A DNA stretch of 64,000 nucleotides from Peptostreptococcus canis (GTDB lineage: Bacteria > Bacillota > Clostridia > Peptostreptococcales > Peptostreptococcaceae): assembly GCF_014229965.1 (NCBI RefSeq), contig NZ_JABGBW010000001.1, forward strand, positions 263,769 through 327,768, given 5' to 3'. The first letter of the stretch is position 1. Every line of letters begins with the position of its first letter. Shown one piece after another: positions 34,502-43,179 of this stretch. A model generated the notes under the pieces. It made no database searches, had not been told where the DNA came from, and saw only the letters and a list, made by a program, of their open reading frames with translations. The translations under genes were made by a program, and so were the position numbers.

Positions 34502-35833
34502 TTATTTTGCATCATTTTCATTAAAAATATCTCCACATTCTGAACAAAATTTAGGAGGTTTGGAAGGATCTTCCGGTTCCCATCCACATTTATCACATTT
34601 ATATAATAAGTCATCTGCTGGTTTCTTTTCGCCACACTCCGAACAGAATTTACCTTTATTTACATTAGAACAATTCGGGCATGTCCATCCATCTTGAGGT
34701 CTTTTTTCACCACATTCTGTGCAAAACTTTCCTGCAGCAATATTTCCACAGTTACAATTCCAAGAGTCCTGCGCTTTTTTCTCCACATCGATATTTATAT
34801 TGTTTTGCTGTTGATTTTGTTTTTGTGCAGCACCCATTTCATATAAACTCTGAGCATTTATTCCACCGGCATTTTGAGCCATACCAAGTCCCATAAATCC
34901 GGTCATAGCTCCAGCACTATTAGCTCCTGCTGCTTTCATAGCATCTGCTTGAGCAGATGTAAGATTGGCAGCTGCCATATTCGGATCTCTCATAACTGCA
35001 GTTCTTTGAAGCTGTTTGATCATTTCTTCATCTTCTTTATTTGCAATTACTGAATTTACACCAAATGATATTATTTTTAAACCTCTTAATTCAGTCCATT
35101 TTTTACTAAGTACCTCATTTAACACATTGGCTAATTCCATTGTATGTCCAGGTAAGGAGCTGTATCTGATTCCCATATCTGATATTTTTGAAAATGCAGG
35201 CTGAAGGGCAGTAAGAAGTTCGGATTTTAATTGTGATTCGATATCTATTTTTCTAAAATCTTCTTCAACGTTTCCTGTTACATTTGTATAAAAAAGAATT
35301 GGATCTATGATTTTAAATGAATATATACCATTACATCTTACCGAAATATCTATATCAAGACCTATATTCTTATCAACTACTCTAAAAGGAACAGGGTTAG
35401 GTGTTCCATATTTGTTATCTACTATTTCTTTAGTATTTATATAATATATTCTCTGATCTGTTCCAGTATCTCCCCCATATGTGAATCTTTTCTTAATATT
35501 TTCAAATGTAGCTTGAATACCATCCTCTAAATTACCTGCGAATATACTTGGCTCTAAAGTTGAATCGAAAGTGTAAGTTCCAGGTTCAGAACACACATCA
35601 ATAATTTTACCTTGTTCTACTATTATCATACACTGTCCATCTGCAACTGCAATTCCACTTCCATTTGAGATGATATTCTCGTGTCCTTTTTTATTGGACG
35701 ATTTTGAAGATGTTTTTTTCTTACCTCTAACCAGTAATATATCTGAGTCAAGAGAGTCACAATAGAAAAATTCTTTCCATTGATCCGCCAAATTGCCTTT
35801 TACTGCTGTGATTCCTGCTTTAATTAATCCCAT
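34502..35833 (-). CDS. SPFH-domain protein with C-terminal zinc ribbons (YdjI-like)
   Basis: A 443-residue protein. Residues ~50-300 form an SPFH/band-7-type domain of the virion-core-protein-like class (FFYCDSLDSDILLVRG, QCMIIVEQGKIIDV, ISVRCNGIYSFKIIDPILF). Then comes an Ala/Gln/Asn/Met-rich stretch (~300-355) and three short zinc-binding segments: CNCGNIAAGKFCTECGEK, CPNCSNVNKGKFCSECGEK and CDKCGWEPED..FCSECGD. No membrane helix. In B. subtilis YdjI links PspA to the membrane proteins YdjG and YdjH; homologues of both lie just beyond the terminator on the other strand. No pspA is visible here. AGGAGG precedes the start. Confidence 0.85.
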   Translation of the reverse strand: MGLIKAGITAVKGNLADQWKEFFYCDSLDSDILLVRGKKKTSSKSSNKKGHENIISNGSGIAVADGQCMIIVEQGKIIDVCSEPGTYTFDSTLEPSIFAGNLEDGIQATFENIKKRFTYGGDTGTDQRIYYINTKEIVDNKYGTPNPVPFRVVDKNIGLDIDISVRCNGIYSFKIIDPILFYTNVTGNVEEDFRKIDIESQLKSELLTALQPAFSKISDMGIRYSSLPGHTMELANVLNEVLSKKWTELRGLKIISFGVNSVIANKEDEEMIKQLQRTAVMRDPNMAAANLTSAQADAMKAAGANSAGAMTGFMGLGMAQNAGGINAQSLYEMGAAQKQNQQQNNINIDVEKKAQDSWNCNCGNIAAGKFCTECGEKRPQDGWTCPNCSNVNKGKFCSECGEKKPADDLLYKCDKCGWEPEDPSKPPKFCSECGDIFNENDAK

Positions 35834-36217
35834 AAATTCCTCCTAATAATGATGTTCGTTTTCCCGTTAATATTTACAATATTGTAATAATAGCATTATT
35901 TAAATTAATAATACCATAAAAATACAAGAATATCACTAGAAAACGATTTATAAAATTTTAATATTAACTTAAGGGTACTTAATATATGATATAGTTTTTT
36001 TCTATAATATATATTGATATTTTCTATAGTATAGATTAATAAAAAGAATTTAAAAAATGTTAAAATATTAGATGGAAAGAGATTAAACCTACTATTTATA
36101 AATTTTAAAAAAAGTTATGATTTAAAGTATGAATTTTTCAAACTTTTAGTTTTTTTATTAAAGGTTATAATTTTCTGTATTTAGTAAAGAAATATATTTC
36201 AGTAAAGGAGATAGGTT
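35834..36217. other. AT-rich intergenic region
   Basis: About 380 bp between divergent genes, over 80% A+T by eye. It must hold the SPFH-gene promoter (minus) and a promoter for the small gene at 36218, but no box pair stands out. No ORF or hairpin seen. Confidence 0.5.
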
Positions 36218-36442
36218 ATGAATGTAGTTTTGGATTTTAATAAATTTTCGTCTATTGATGAGTTTCATGATTTTATCATAGAAGAGTTTGATTTGGATGA
36301 TTCATACGAAAGGGATATAAGGTCTTTAAAGGAGCTTAAAAATTCATTATATAGTGTGAAATTTATAGTAATTAAGGGTGGAAGTATTGTTATGGAAATG
36401 CAGGAAATAATAGAGAAAATATTAGTTAGTTATAATTATTAG
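36218..36442 (+). CDS. Barstar-like small protein
   Basis: A 74-residue acidic protein. The pattern VLDFNKFSSIDEFHDFIIEE followed by FDLDDSYERDIRSLKELK resembles the barstar (barnase inhibitor) family, in which the second stretch reads LPxYYGxNLDALWDxL; the third part (KFIVIKGG..EIIEKIL) fits the barstar strand and last helix. The Trp and Gly of the usual YYGxNLDALWD are not present, so ribonuclease binding is doubtful. AAAGGAGAT precedes the ATG by 9 bp. No barnase-like gene is next to it. Followed by a strong terminator, so it is a single-gene unit. Confidence 0.55.
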   Translation: MNVVLDFNKFSSIDEFHDFIIEEFDLDDSYERDIRSLKELKNSLYSVKFIVIKGGSIVMEMQEIIEKILVSYNY

Positions 36443-36526
36443 TACATAATATTTGCTGTTAGAATAGCTAAAAAATAAATTATTCTAGCATTATATTATT
36501 ATTATTTAAATTTTCATATGTAAATA

Positions 36527-36573
36527 AAAAAACTTCCATTTTAAACTTCTGAAATTTAAAATGGAAGTTTTTT
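36527..36573. terminator. Terminator after the barstar-like gene
   Basis: Perfect 19-bp arms 36527-36545 and 36555-36573 (core ACTTCCATTTTAAA) with A-run and T-run; works in both directions. Confidence 0.9.
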
Positions 36574-36593
36574 CTATTAAATATCTTTTTCAA

Positions 36594-36613
36594 GGGGCTT
36601 TTGAATAAGCCCC
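36594..36613 (-). terminator. Small hairpin after the GNAT gene
   Basis: GGGGCTT-6 nt-AAGCCCC, downstream of the minus-strand GNAT gene. T-run on that strand is weak. Sequence is close to the hairpin at 1289-1308. Confidence 0.45.
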
Positions 36614-36664
36614 ATTAAATGACACTTATTGATTCTGATTTAAATGATATTTTAATATATAGAA

Positions 36665-36949
36665 TTAAAGAAGAAATAATTTTGTATATTTTGGATTATC
36701 ATTATTTTTTTGAATCCAGGTTTCAGCATAACTACAACTAGGAACTGCTTTCCATCCATTTTTTTCAATGACTTTGACAGCTTCCTGCATTAATTTTCCG
36801 GCAATTCCCTGTCCACGAAGAACAGGAGAAACGTAAGTACGTGTTATTTCGACCACATTTTCTCCGATAATAGGGAATAGTATTTCTGCTAACATTTCTT
36901 CATTTTCATCAACAATAGAAATTCTGTTTTCTTCATAAATATAATTCAT
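36665..36949 (-). CDS. GNAT-family N-acetyltransferase (small, YjdJ-like)
   Basis: A 94-residue acetyl-CoA-dependent acetyltransferase of the short YjdJ/GTNAT type. The acetyl-CoA binding motif A is VSPVLRGQGIAGKLM (R/Q-x-x-G-x-G/A form), followed by AVKVIEKNGWKAVPSCSYAETWI; the Cys-containing PSCSY is usual in this subfamily. The ATG at 36949 is preferred because GGAGG lies 8-9 bp before it, inside a five-codon longer frame. Substrate unknown. Confidence 0.85.
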   Translation of the reverse strand: MNYIYEENRISIVDENEEMLAEILFPIIGENVVEITRTYVSPVLRGQGIAGKLMQEAVKVIEKNGWKAVPSCSYAETWIQKNNDNPKYTKLFLL

Positions 36950-37577
36950 TTTTTTAACCTCCATATTATAATTATATAATTATAATATATCACATATAAC
37001 AGAATTGTTATATATATAGATACAAAATAGAGATTTTATTATACAAATTTAAATACATGGTTTATCGATTAGTGTTTAATTTTATTTTCGAAAAAAACTA
37101 TATATGAATAATATTTATTGAAAATTATAATTTTGTTAAAATAAAGATTATTTTATTATTTTGGCTTATATTTTTAAATAAAAAAATAATAAAATCGGTA
37201 ATGCTAATTTTGTACTTAATAATATAAAATTCACATTAATTTTACATTAGGTATACGAAAGAAAATAAAGAAAAGTGTTCCAAAATATTTATAAAAATAA
37301 ATTGTATAAAATTTTAAGACTTCTAAATACTATTTGATTTACTGTTAACATTATTTAAAATCCAAGAAATTTATTAAAAAAAACAAAAAAATAATAGAAT
37401 TAAATTTTAAATATGCACATGATTTAGAGTAGTTTTCAGGATATTACTAAAAATAATTAACTTTAATAAATTAAAGATTATCAAGAAAAGATTATTATTA
37501 TAAATTTCATTACACTTTCATACTGAAATAATATTATTTATTTAGGAAATTATAAATTTAAAAAGGGGTGCAATGAG
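36950..37577. other. Long AT-rich intergenic region upstream of the alanine symporter gene
   Basis: About 630 bp with no open frame of interest on either strand, mostly A/T runs. It must carry a promoter for the GNAT gene and one for the symporter. No riboswitch, T-box (no GGTGG core) or long hairpin was found. Confidence 0.5.
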
Positions 37578-38978
37578 ATGAGTAAAATTTTAGAAATTAA
37601 TAGCTTTATAGGTTCCATAGTATGGGGATGGCCTATGCTGATTATGTTATTAGGAACAGGAGTTTTTTTGGGGGTAATGACTAGATTTATCGCAATATCC
37701 AAATTTGGATATGTGATGAAAAATACGTTGTTTAAAATATTTAAAAAAGATCGCGATGGAGAAGGAGAAGTATCTGCATTTCAGGCTGTATCGACAGCTT
37801 TGGCAGCTACTGTTGGTACAGGTAATATAGCTGGTGTTTCTTTAGCAATAGCTATAGGGGGACCAGGAGCAGTTTTTTGGATGTGGTTTTCAGCTATATT
37901 AGGAATGTCTACCAAATTTTCTGAGGTTATACTTTCTGTAACTTATAGGAAAAAAGAAGAAAATGGAACTTTTTCCGGTGGTCCGATGTATTATATTGAA
38001 AGAGGTCTTGGGTATAAGAAACTTGCTAAAATATTTGCGTTTTTCGGTGGTGTTGCTTCGTTTGGTATAGGATGTATGACTCAATCAAATTCAATTGCTG
38101 AAGCACTTAAAGCATCATTTAGTTTTGATACAAGAATAGTAGGTATAGTACTAGCTTTATTAGCAGGAATTGTAATAATAGGTGGAATTAAGAGAATAGG
38201 TGCAGTAACAGAAAAATTTGTACCGCTAATGGCATTATTTTATATAGTTGGAGCTTTAATTATAATAATTATGAATGCCAACCAAATTCCACACGCATTT
38301 TCATTAATTTTTTCAAGTGCATTTACAGGACAGGCAGCAGTCGGAGGTTTTGCGGGTTCTACTTTAATGATGGCTTTAAGAAATGGTGTAGCTCGTGGTG
38401 TATTCACAAATGAAGCGGGTCTTGGTAGTGCTCCAATAGCACATGCTGCAGCAACAACGGATCATCCGGTTAGACAGGGATTATGGGGTGTATTTGAAGT
38501 ATTTATGGATACTTTGTTAATATGCACAATGACTGCATTAGTAGTTATTGTTACAGGAACTTGGAATTCCGGTTTACAGGGGGCTGCACTTACTACAGCA
38601 GCTTTTCAAAAAGGATTTAATGGTGGCCAGTATATAGTTGCAATTGGATTAACATTATTTGCATTCTCTACAATTCTTGGTTGGTCTTATTATGGTGAAA
38701 AATGTACTCAATATTTATTAGGGCAAAAATTTGTTAGATATTATAGAATGATATATATTCCTCTTGTTTTTGTAGGTGCTATAGGAGGTCTTCAGTCTAT
38801 ATGGGCGATTTCAGATACACTTAATGGGTTGATGGCATTACCAAACTTAGTTGGTCTATTGCTATTGTCTAAAGTTGTCATTATAATGATAAGAGATTTC
38901 TTTAAAGATCCGGATAGGATTAGATTATCTGAAAATGAATATATAGATTTATTACCGGAAAAATTTAGACCTAGATAA
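37578..38978 (+). CDS. Alanine/glycine:cation symporter (AgcS family)
   Basis: A 466-residue membrane transporter with ~10-11 helices, importing alanine or glycine with Na+ or H+. Family motifs: FQAVSTALAATVGTGNIAGVSLAI, GPGAVFWMWFSAILGMSTKF, SGGPMYYIERGLG, and GVARGVFTNEAGLGSAPIAHAAA. (Key residues only: TGNIAG, GGPMYY, NEAGLGSAP.) Length is standard. A GGGGTG-type site lies 8 bp before the ATG. Single-gene unit ended by a terminator. Confidence 0.94.
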   Translation: MSKILEINSFIGSIVWGWPMLIMLLGTGVFLGVMTRFIAISKFGYVMKNTLFKIFKKDRDGEGEVSAFQAVSTALAATVGTGNIAGVSLAIAIGGPGAVFWMWFSAILGMSTKFSEVILSVTYRKKEENGTFSGGPMYYIERGLGYKKLAKIFAFFGGVASFGIGCMTQSNSIAEALKASFSFDTRIVGIVLALLAGIVIIGGIKRIGAVTEKFVPLMALFYIVGALIIIIMNANQIPHAFSLIFSSAFTGQAAVGGFAGSTLMMALRNGVARGVFTNEAGLGSAPIAHAAATTDHPVRQGLWGVFEVFMDTLLICTMTALVVIVTGTWNSGLQGAALTTAAFQKGFNGGQYIVAIGLTLFAFSTILGWSYYGEKCTQYLLGQKFVRYYRMIYIPLVFVGAIGGLQSIWAISDTLNGLMALPNLVGLLLLSKVVIIMIRDFFKDPDRIRLSENEYIDLLPEKFRPR

Positions 38979-39003
38979 TATTAAAACATGGATTATTAAA
39001 ATT

Positions 39004-39047
39004 GCTAATCAATCTTAAACTCAAGGTTGGTTAGCTTTGTTTTTTTG
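39004..39047 (+). terminator. Terminator after the symporter gene
   Basis: Arms GCTAATCAATCTT (39004-39016) and AAGGTTGGTTAGC (39023-39035), with G-U pairs, followed by TTTGTTTTTTT. Confidence 0.85.
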
Positions 39048-39054
39048 ATATATT

Positions 39055-39063
39055 TGATATAAT
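39055..39063 (+). promoter_or_regulatory. Extended -10 promoter for cutC
   Basis: TGaTATAAT at 39055-39063, 31 bp before the cutC start, giving a very short leader. Confidence 0.45.
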
Positions 39064-39093
39064 AATAACTATAATGTTATGGAGGTGAAGATT

Positions 39094-39840
39094 ATGTTGG
39101 TAGAACTATGTATAGATAATTATGAAGGTGCATTAATAGCATCCAAATTAGGATACGATTCAGTCGAAGTAAATTCTTCATTATTTTTGGGAGGATTGAC
39201 TCCGACCTTAGGATTGGTAAAATCTATATTAGAAAATTTAAATATAGATACGATGGTTATGATAAGAAATAGGGCTGGTGGATTTTGCTATACAGATGCC
39301 GAATATGATGAGATGAAAAGGGAGTTATCAATTTTTCTTAAAGAAGATATCACGGGTATAGTTTTTGGTTTTTTAGATGAAAATTTTGAAATAAATACCG
39401 AAAGAACTAAAGAATTTATAGAACAAATACATAAAAGTGGAAAAAAGGCAATTTTTCATAGAGCATTTGATAATACTGCAGATCCTGTTAAATCAATTAA
39501 ATTGTTAATAGAATTGGGGATAGACAGAGTTTTAACAAGTGGGCAAAAAAGTAATGCAATAGAGGGTAGGGATACTTTGAAATATCTAATAGAAAATTAC
39601 GGTGATAAAATAGAAATAATTTGTGGTTCAGGACTAAATTCTGACAATATAATGGATTTTATAGAATTTACCGGAACAAAATTGGTACATTCTTCATGTA
39701 AAGAATACAGACGAGATATAACTACTGTGAATAATGTAAGTTATGCATTTTTAAATGGAGAAAGAGAAAAAATGTATCAAATTACATCTTATAAGGAGTC
39801 TATTAATTTTATAAGAAAAGCAAGGAAAATTGATAAATAA
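39094..39840 (+). CDS. cutC: CutC family protein
   Basis: A 248-residue TIM-barrel protein of the CutC family, linked by older work to copper homeostasis though a direct role is disputed. Family landmarks: LVELCIDNYEGALIASKLG at the N-terminus, MIRNRAGGFCYTDAEYDEM, AIFHRAFDNTADP and VLTSGQKSNAIEG. ATG at 39094 has GGAGGTG 6-7 bp upstream; the longer frame begins within that site. No copper exporter or copper-sensor gene is near. Followed 113 bp later by fchA with its own promoter. Confidence 0.9.
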   Translation: MLVELCIDNYEGALIASKLGYDSVEVNSSLFLGGLTPTLGLVKSILENLNIDTMVMIRNRAGGFCYTDAEYDEMKRELSIFLKEDITGIVFGFLDENFEINTERTKEFIEQIHKSGKKAIFHRAFDNTADPVKSIKLLIELGIDRVLTSGQKSNAIEGRDTLKYLIENYGDKIEIICGSGLNSDNIMDFIEFTGTKLVHSSCKEYRRDITTVNNVSYAFLNGEREKMYQITSYKESINFIRKARKIDK

Positions 39841-39909
39841 AAGTAATTATTTTAGACATAGTATTTATTTATCATATTGTTCGGATTACTTAAAAATATA
39901 TTGCAGTTA

Positions 39910-39918
39910 TGGTATAAT
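39910..39918 (+). promoter_or_regulatory. Extended -10 promoter for fchA-folD
   Basis: TGgTATAAT at 39910-39918, 36 bp before the fchA start. Confidence 0.5.
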
Positions 39919-39953
39919 AATATTTATGGCGAAAAAAATAGAGAGGTATTATT

Positions 39954-40586
39954 ATGGAGAAATATATTAATTTAAGTTTAAATGAATTTTCGAGAGAAGT
40001 AGCAGCAAAAAAATCTATGCCCGGTGGAGGAAGTGTGGCTGCATATTCAGCTACTTTGGCTTCTTCTCTTGCATCTATGGTTGCAAATTTTACAATCGGT
40101 AAAAAGAAATATTTGGAATATGAAGATGATATAAAATTAATTTTGGAGCAGGCTTATGATTTAGAAAAAGAATGTTTGGAATTAGTAGATCTTGATATAG
40201 AAGAGTATCTTCCTCTAGCAGAAGCTTATAAAATGACAGAAAGAAGCGAAGAAGAAAAAAAGATTAAAGAAATTGAAATACAGCGTTGTTTGAAGAATGC
40301 GGCGAAGGTGCCTCTAAATACATTAAAAACAGCAGATAAAATAGCTAAACTTCACAAAGAATTACTGGTTAAAGGTTCCAGAATGTTAATTAGTGATGTC
40401 GGAGTGGGTGTACAAATGTTAAAAGCGAGTGTATTAAGTGCGAAATTGAATATTTTAATAAATATAAAATACATAGATGATGTTGAATTTGTTCAAAACT
40501 ATAAAAAAGAAATGGATAATTTAGTCGAAAGAATAACGGATATTTGTGATTATGTATACGAAAATGTAGTCGATATTTTATTGTAA
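39954..40586 (+). CDS. fchA: Formimidoyl-THF cyclodeaminase/methenyl-THF cyclohydrolase family protein
   Basis: A 210-residue all-helical protein of the FTCD-C/FchA family. It has SREVAAKKSMPGGGSVAAYSA, the glycine loop that binds folate, and the helix ASSLASMVANFTIGKKKY. In clostridia FchA interconverts methenyl-THF and formyl-THF, or releases ammonia from formimino-THF during purine or histidine fermentation. It lies 53 bp before folD, so the two form a one-carbon unit. Confidence 0.9.
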   Translation: MEKYINLSLNEFSREVAAKKSMPGGGSVAAYSATLASSLASMVANFTIGKKKYLEYEDDIKLILEQAYDLEKECLELVDLDIEEYLPLAEAYKMTERSEEEKKIKEIEIQRCLKNAAKVPLNTLKTADKIAKLHKELLVKGSRMLISDVGVGVQMLKASVLSAKLNILINIKYIDDVEFVQNYKKEMDNLVERITDICDYVYENVVDILL

Positions 40587-40639
40587 ATTTTAAAAATTTA
40601 TAAAACTAATTTTAATATCGATATAAAAATGGAGGTTTT

Positions 40640-41494
40640 ATGGAAAATAATGGTCTATTAAAAGGAAAACCAGTGGCTGATAGTCTGACTGAAGAACTTA
40701 TAAAAAAAACACAGGAATTAAATAAAAGAAATATATTTCCGAAGCTTGCTATGGTTAGAGTAGGGAACAGAGAAGATGATCTATCTTATCAAAAAGCTGC
40801 CAGTAATAGATGTTCTAAATGCGGAATATTAACTGAAATAGTAGAATTAGATGAAAATTGCAGTCAAGACGAGTATATAAACACACTTAAAAATTTAAAT
40901 GATGATATATCGGTGAATGGAATATTATGTTTTAGACCGCTACCAAAGAGTTTAGATGAGAAGAAAATAGCAGAAACAATTTCTCCTGAAAAGGATGTGG
41001 ATTGTTTTTCTCCAGAAAATATAGCCAGACTAGTTATGGGAGAAAAATGTTTTCCACCATGTACACCAGAGGGAGTTATGGAAATTTTAAATTATTACGA
41101 TGTAGATGTTCAAGGGAAAAAGGTCGTGATTTTAGGCAGGTCATTATTAGTAGGAAAGCCACTATCAATGTTGCTTCTAAATAAAAATGCAACCGTTACA
41201 ATATGCCACTCTAAGACAGAAGCTATAGAAAATATTTCAAAGGGAGCTGATATTTTAGTTTCTTGTATGGGGAAATTAAAAATGGTTGACAAAAAATATA
41301 TTGGAGAAGGTAGTACTGTAATAGATGTAGGAATCAATTTTGACAATGATGGTAATATGTTTGGTGATGTGAATTTTGAGGATATCAGAGATATTGTAGG
41401 AAAAATTACTCCAGTTCCGGGAGGTGTTGGTTCTGTCACTACTTCTATTTTGGCAAAGCACGTGTTAGAGACCTGTATAAAACAAAATAGTTAG
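40640..41494 (+). CDS. folD: Methylene-THF dehydrogenase / methenyl-THF cyclohydrolase
   Basis: A 284-residue bifunctional folate enzyme. Catalytic Lys region SYQKAASNRCSKCGI (YxxxK), KDVDCFSPENIARL, CTPEGVMEIL, the NADP-binding ILGRSLLVGKPLSMLL, and the C-terminal PVPGGVGSVTTSILAKH signature are all present. Normal length. GGAGG precedes the ATG. Next to fchA; together with the cyclo-ligase fused to QueH at 15.2 kb the window holds three enzymes around methenyl-THF. Confidence 0.95.
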   Translation: MENNGLLKGKPVADSLTEELIKKTQELNKRNIFPKLAMVRVGNREDDLSYQKAASNRCSKCGILTEIVELDENCSQDEYINTLKNLNDDISVNGILCFRPLPKSLDEKKIAETISPEKDVDCFSPENIARLVMGEKCFPPCTPEGVMEILNYYDVDVQGKKVVILGRSLLVGKPLSMLLLNKNATVTICHSKTEAIENISKGADILVSCMGKLKMVDKKYIGEGSTVIDVGINFDNDGNMFGDVNFEDIRDIVGKITPVPGGVGSVTTSILAKHVLETCIKQNS

Positions 41495-41508
41495 TGGGCA
41501 GATATATT

Positions 41509-43092
41509 ATGTTTGGAATATTTGGAAATTCTAAGGATCAAAATGTTGCCAGTATATTAAAAACTACAGGAACATTAAAATATAAAATGATATTATATTC
41601 ATTTTTAATAGGATTAATAAGTGGCGGCGTAATAATAGTATATAGAATATTAGGCGAGTATTTGCTTGAACATTTTCAAATTATGTATAAAAAAGCAAAT
41701 GGGCATTTATTATATATGATAATTATTTTTGCATTGCTAGTATGCATTTCATTATTTGTATCTTTTTGTGTAAAAATGGAACCAAATATCTCGGGTTCTG
41801 GTATACCACAGGTTGAGGGTACAATTACGAGAAGAATTAAAACCGACTGGAAAAAAGTATTATTTTTTAAATTTATAGGTGGAGTTATGACATTAGCGGC
41901 AGGTTTATCTGTAGGTAGAGAAGGTCCTTCAATACAAATGGGAGCTGCTGTTGGCGAAGGTATAGCCAAAAAAACAAATAGAATGGATCACGAACAGAAA
42001 TATTTGTTGACTAGTGGAGCATCGGCCGGTCTTGCAGCTGCATTTAATGCACCATTAGCCGGTGTGATGTTTGCATTAGAGGAGGTTCATAAGAATTTTT
42101 CTCCGGTTGTTCTGATGTCTGCAATGGTTTCTGCAGTTACAGCTGATATAATGACGAAGTCCGTATTAGGTATTAATCCATCATTGAGATTTTCTATGCT
42201 TCATGTAATGCCGATAAAATACTATTGGTCATTAATAATATTAGGAATACTTGTCGGATTAAGTAGTTATATTTTCAATAATGGATTATTATTTACTAAA
42301 CATTTTTATAAAAAGATGCCTATAAAGTTAGAGTATAAAATAATGATACCTTTTTTACTTTCAGGTATAATTGGTATGACATTCCCTCTATTAATAGGTG
42401 GAGGTCATATATTAATAATGCAAATAAGTGCAATGAAATTTAGTATTCTTATGGTATTAATGATTTTAGTTATAAAATATATATTTACATTTATTTCATT
42501 TGGTTCCGGAGTACCAGGGGGAATATTTTTTCCATTACTTGCTTTAGGGGCCATTATAGGCAATATGTTTGCCATGATATGTATAAGATATTTGGGAGTG
42601 CCACAAGAATATTTAATAAATTTTGCTATACTTGCAATGGCAGGTCATTTTGCTGCAATAGTAAAAGCACCTATTACAGGAATTATATTAATATATGAAA
42701 TGACAGGTTCATTTGAACATTTACTGCCACTGTCGGTTGTAGTATTTGTAGCTATGATAGTTTCTGATTTATTAGGTGTCGAACCTGTATATGATATGTT
42801 ATTAGAAGATATACTTGGAAATAAAAATAATGAGATGTACGAAGGTGAAAAAAATAAAAAAACGTTGGTTGAACTTTCCGTTCATCTTGGTAGTGAGGTT
42901 GAGGGAAAATACGTTTCTGATATCAAATGGCCGGAAAACTGTCTTGTCGTGGCAATATATAGAGGGGAAAATGAAATAATACCAAGAGGTAAAACCATGA
43001 TACTTGAAGGTGATATGTTATTGATAATGGTAAATCAAACTGAATCGCCAAGAATGCTTGATTATCTAAATAGTTTGACCATACAGCGATAG
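41509..43092 (+). CDS. ClC-family chloride/proton antiporter with TrkA-C domain
   Basis: A 527-residue ClC transporter. Selectivity motifs: SGSGIPQVEGT, GREGPSIQMGAAVGEG (with the gating Glu of antiporters) and FGSGVPGGIFFPLLALGA. Residues ~440-520 form a TrkA-C/RCK-C ligand-binding domain (KTLVELSVHLGSEVEGKYVSD), as in many Firmicutes ClC proteins. Either the ATG at 41509 or a GTG at 41494 that overlaps the folD stop could be the start; neither has a good ribosome site, so start is uncertain by five codons. It probably follows from folD by read-through. Confidence 0.9.
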   Translation: MFGIFGNSKDQNVASILKTTGTLKYKMILYSFLIGLISGGVIIVYRILGEYLLEHFQIMYKKANGHLLYMIIIFALLVCISLFVSFCVKMEPNISGSGIPQVEGTITRRIKTDWKKVLFFKFIGGVMTLAAGLSVGREGPSIQMGAAVGEGIAKKTNRMDHEQKYLLTSGASAGLAAAFNAPLAGVMFALEEVHKNFSPVVLMSAMVSAVTADIMTKSVLGINPSLRFSMLHVMPIKYYWSLIILGILVGLSSYIFNNGLLFTKHFYKKMPIKLEYKIMIPFLLSGIIGMTFPLLIGGGHILIMQISAMKFSILMVLMILVIKYIFTFISFGSGVPGGIFFPLLALGAIIGNMFAMICIRYLGVPQEYLINFAILAMAGHFAAIVKAPITGIILIYEMTGSFEHLLPLSVVVFVAMIVSDLLGVEPVYDMLLEDILGNKNNEMYEGEKNKKTLVELSVHLGSEVEGKYVSDIKWPENCLVVAIYRGENEIIPRGKTMILEGDMLLIMVNQTESPRMLDYLNSLTIQR

Positions 43093-43179
43093 TGAAGATA
43101 ACTATTATATTGATTTGCCATAACGTGATATTTATTGACTGATAGGAATATCAGAAAATATTTTATACAAGGAGGAATT

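Noticed and set aside
1289-36613. Near-identical hairpins GGGGCTTTTGAGTCAGCCCC (1289) and GGGGCTTTTGAATAAGCCCC (36594) as a repeat family
   Set aside because: Only two copies in 64 kb, both short and at gene ends; ordinary terminators of similar sequence explain them.
36950-37577. Possible riboswitch or sRNA in the long gap before the alanine symporter gene
   Set aside because: No conserved cores (glycine, T-box, SAM, lysine) and no stable hairpin could be found by reading.
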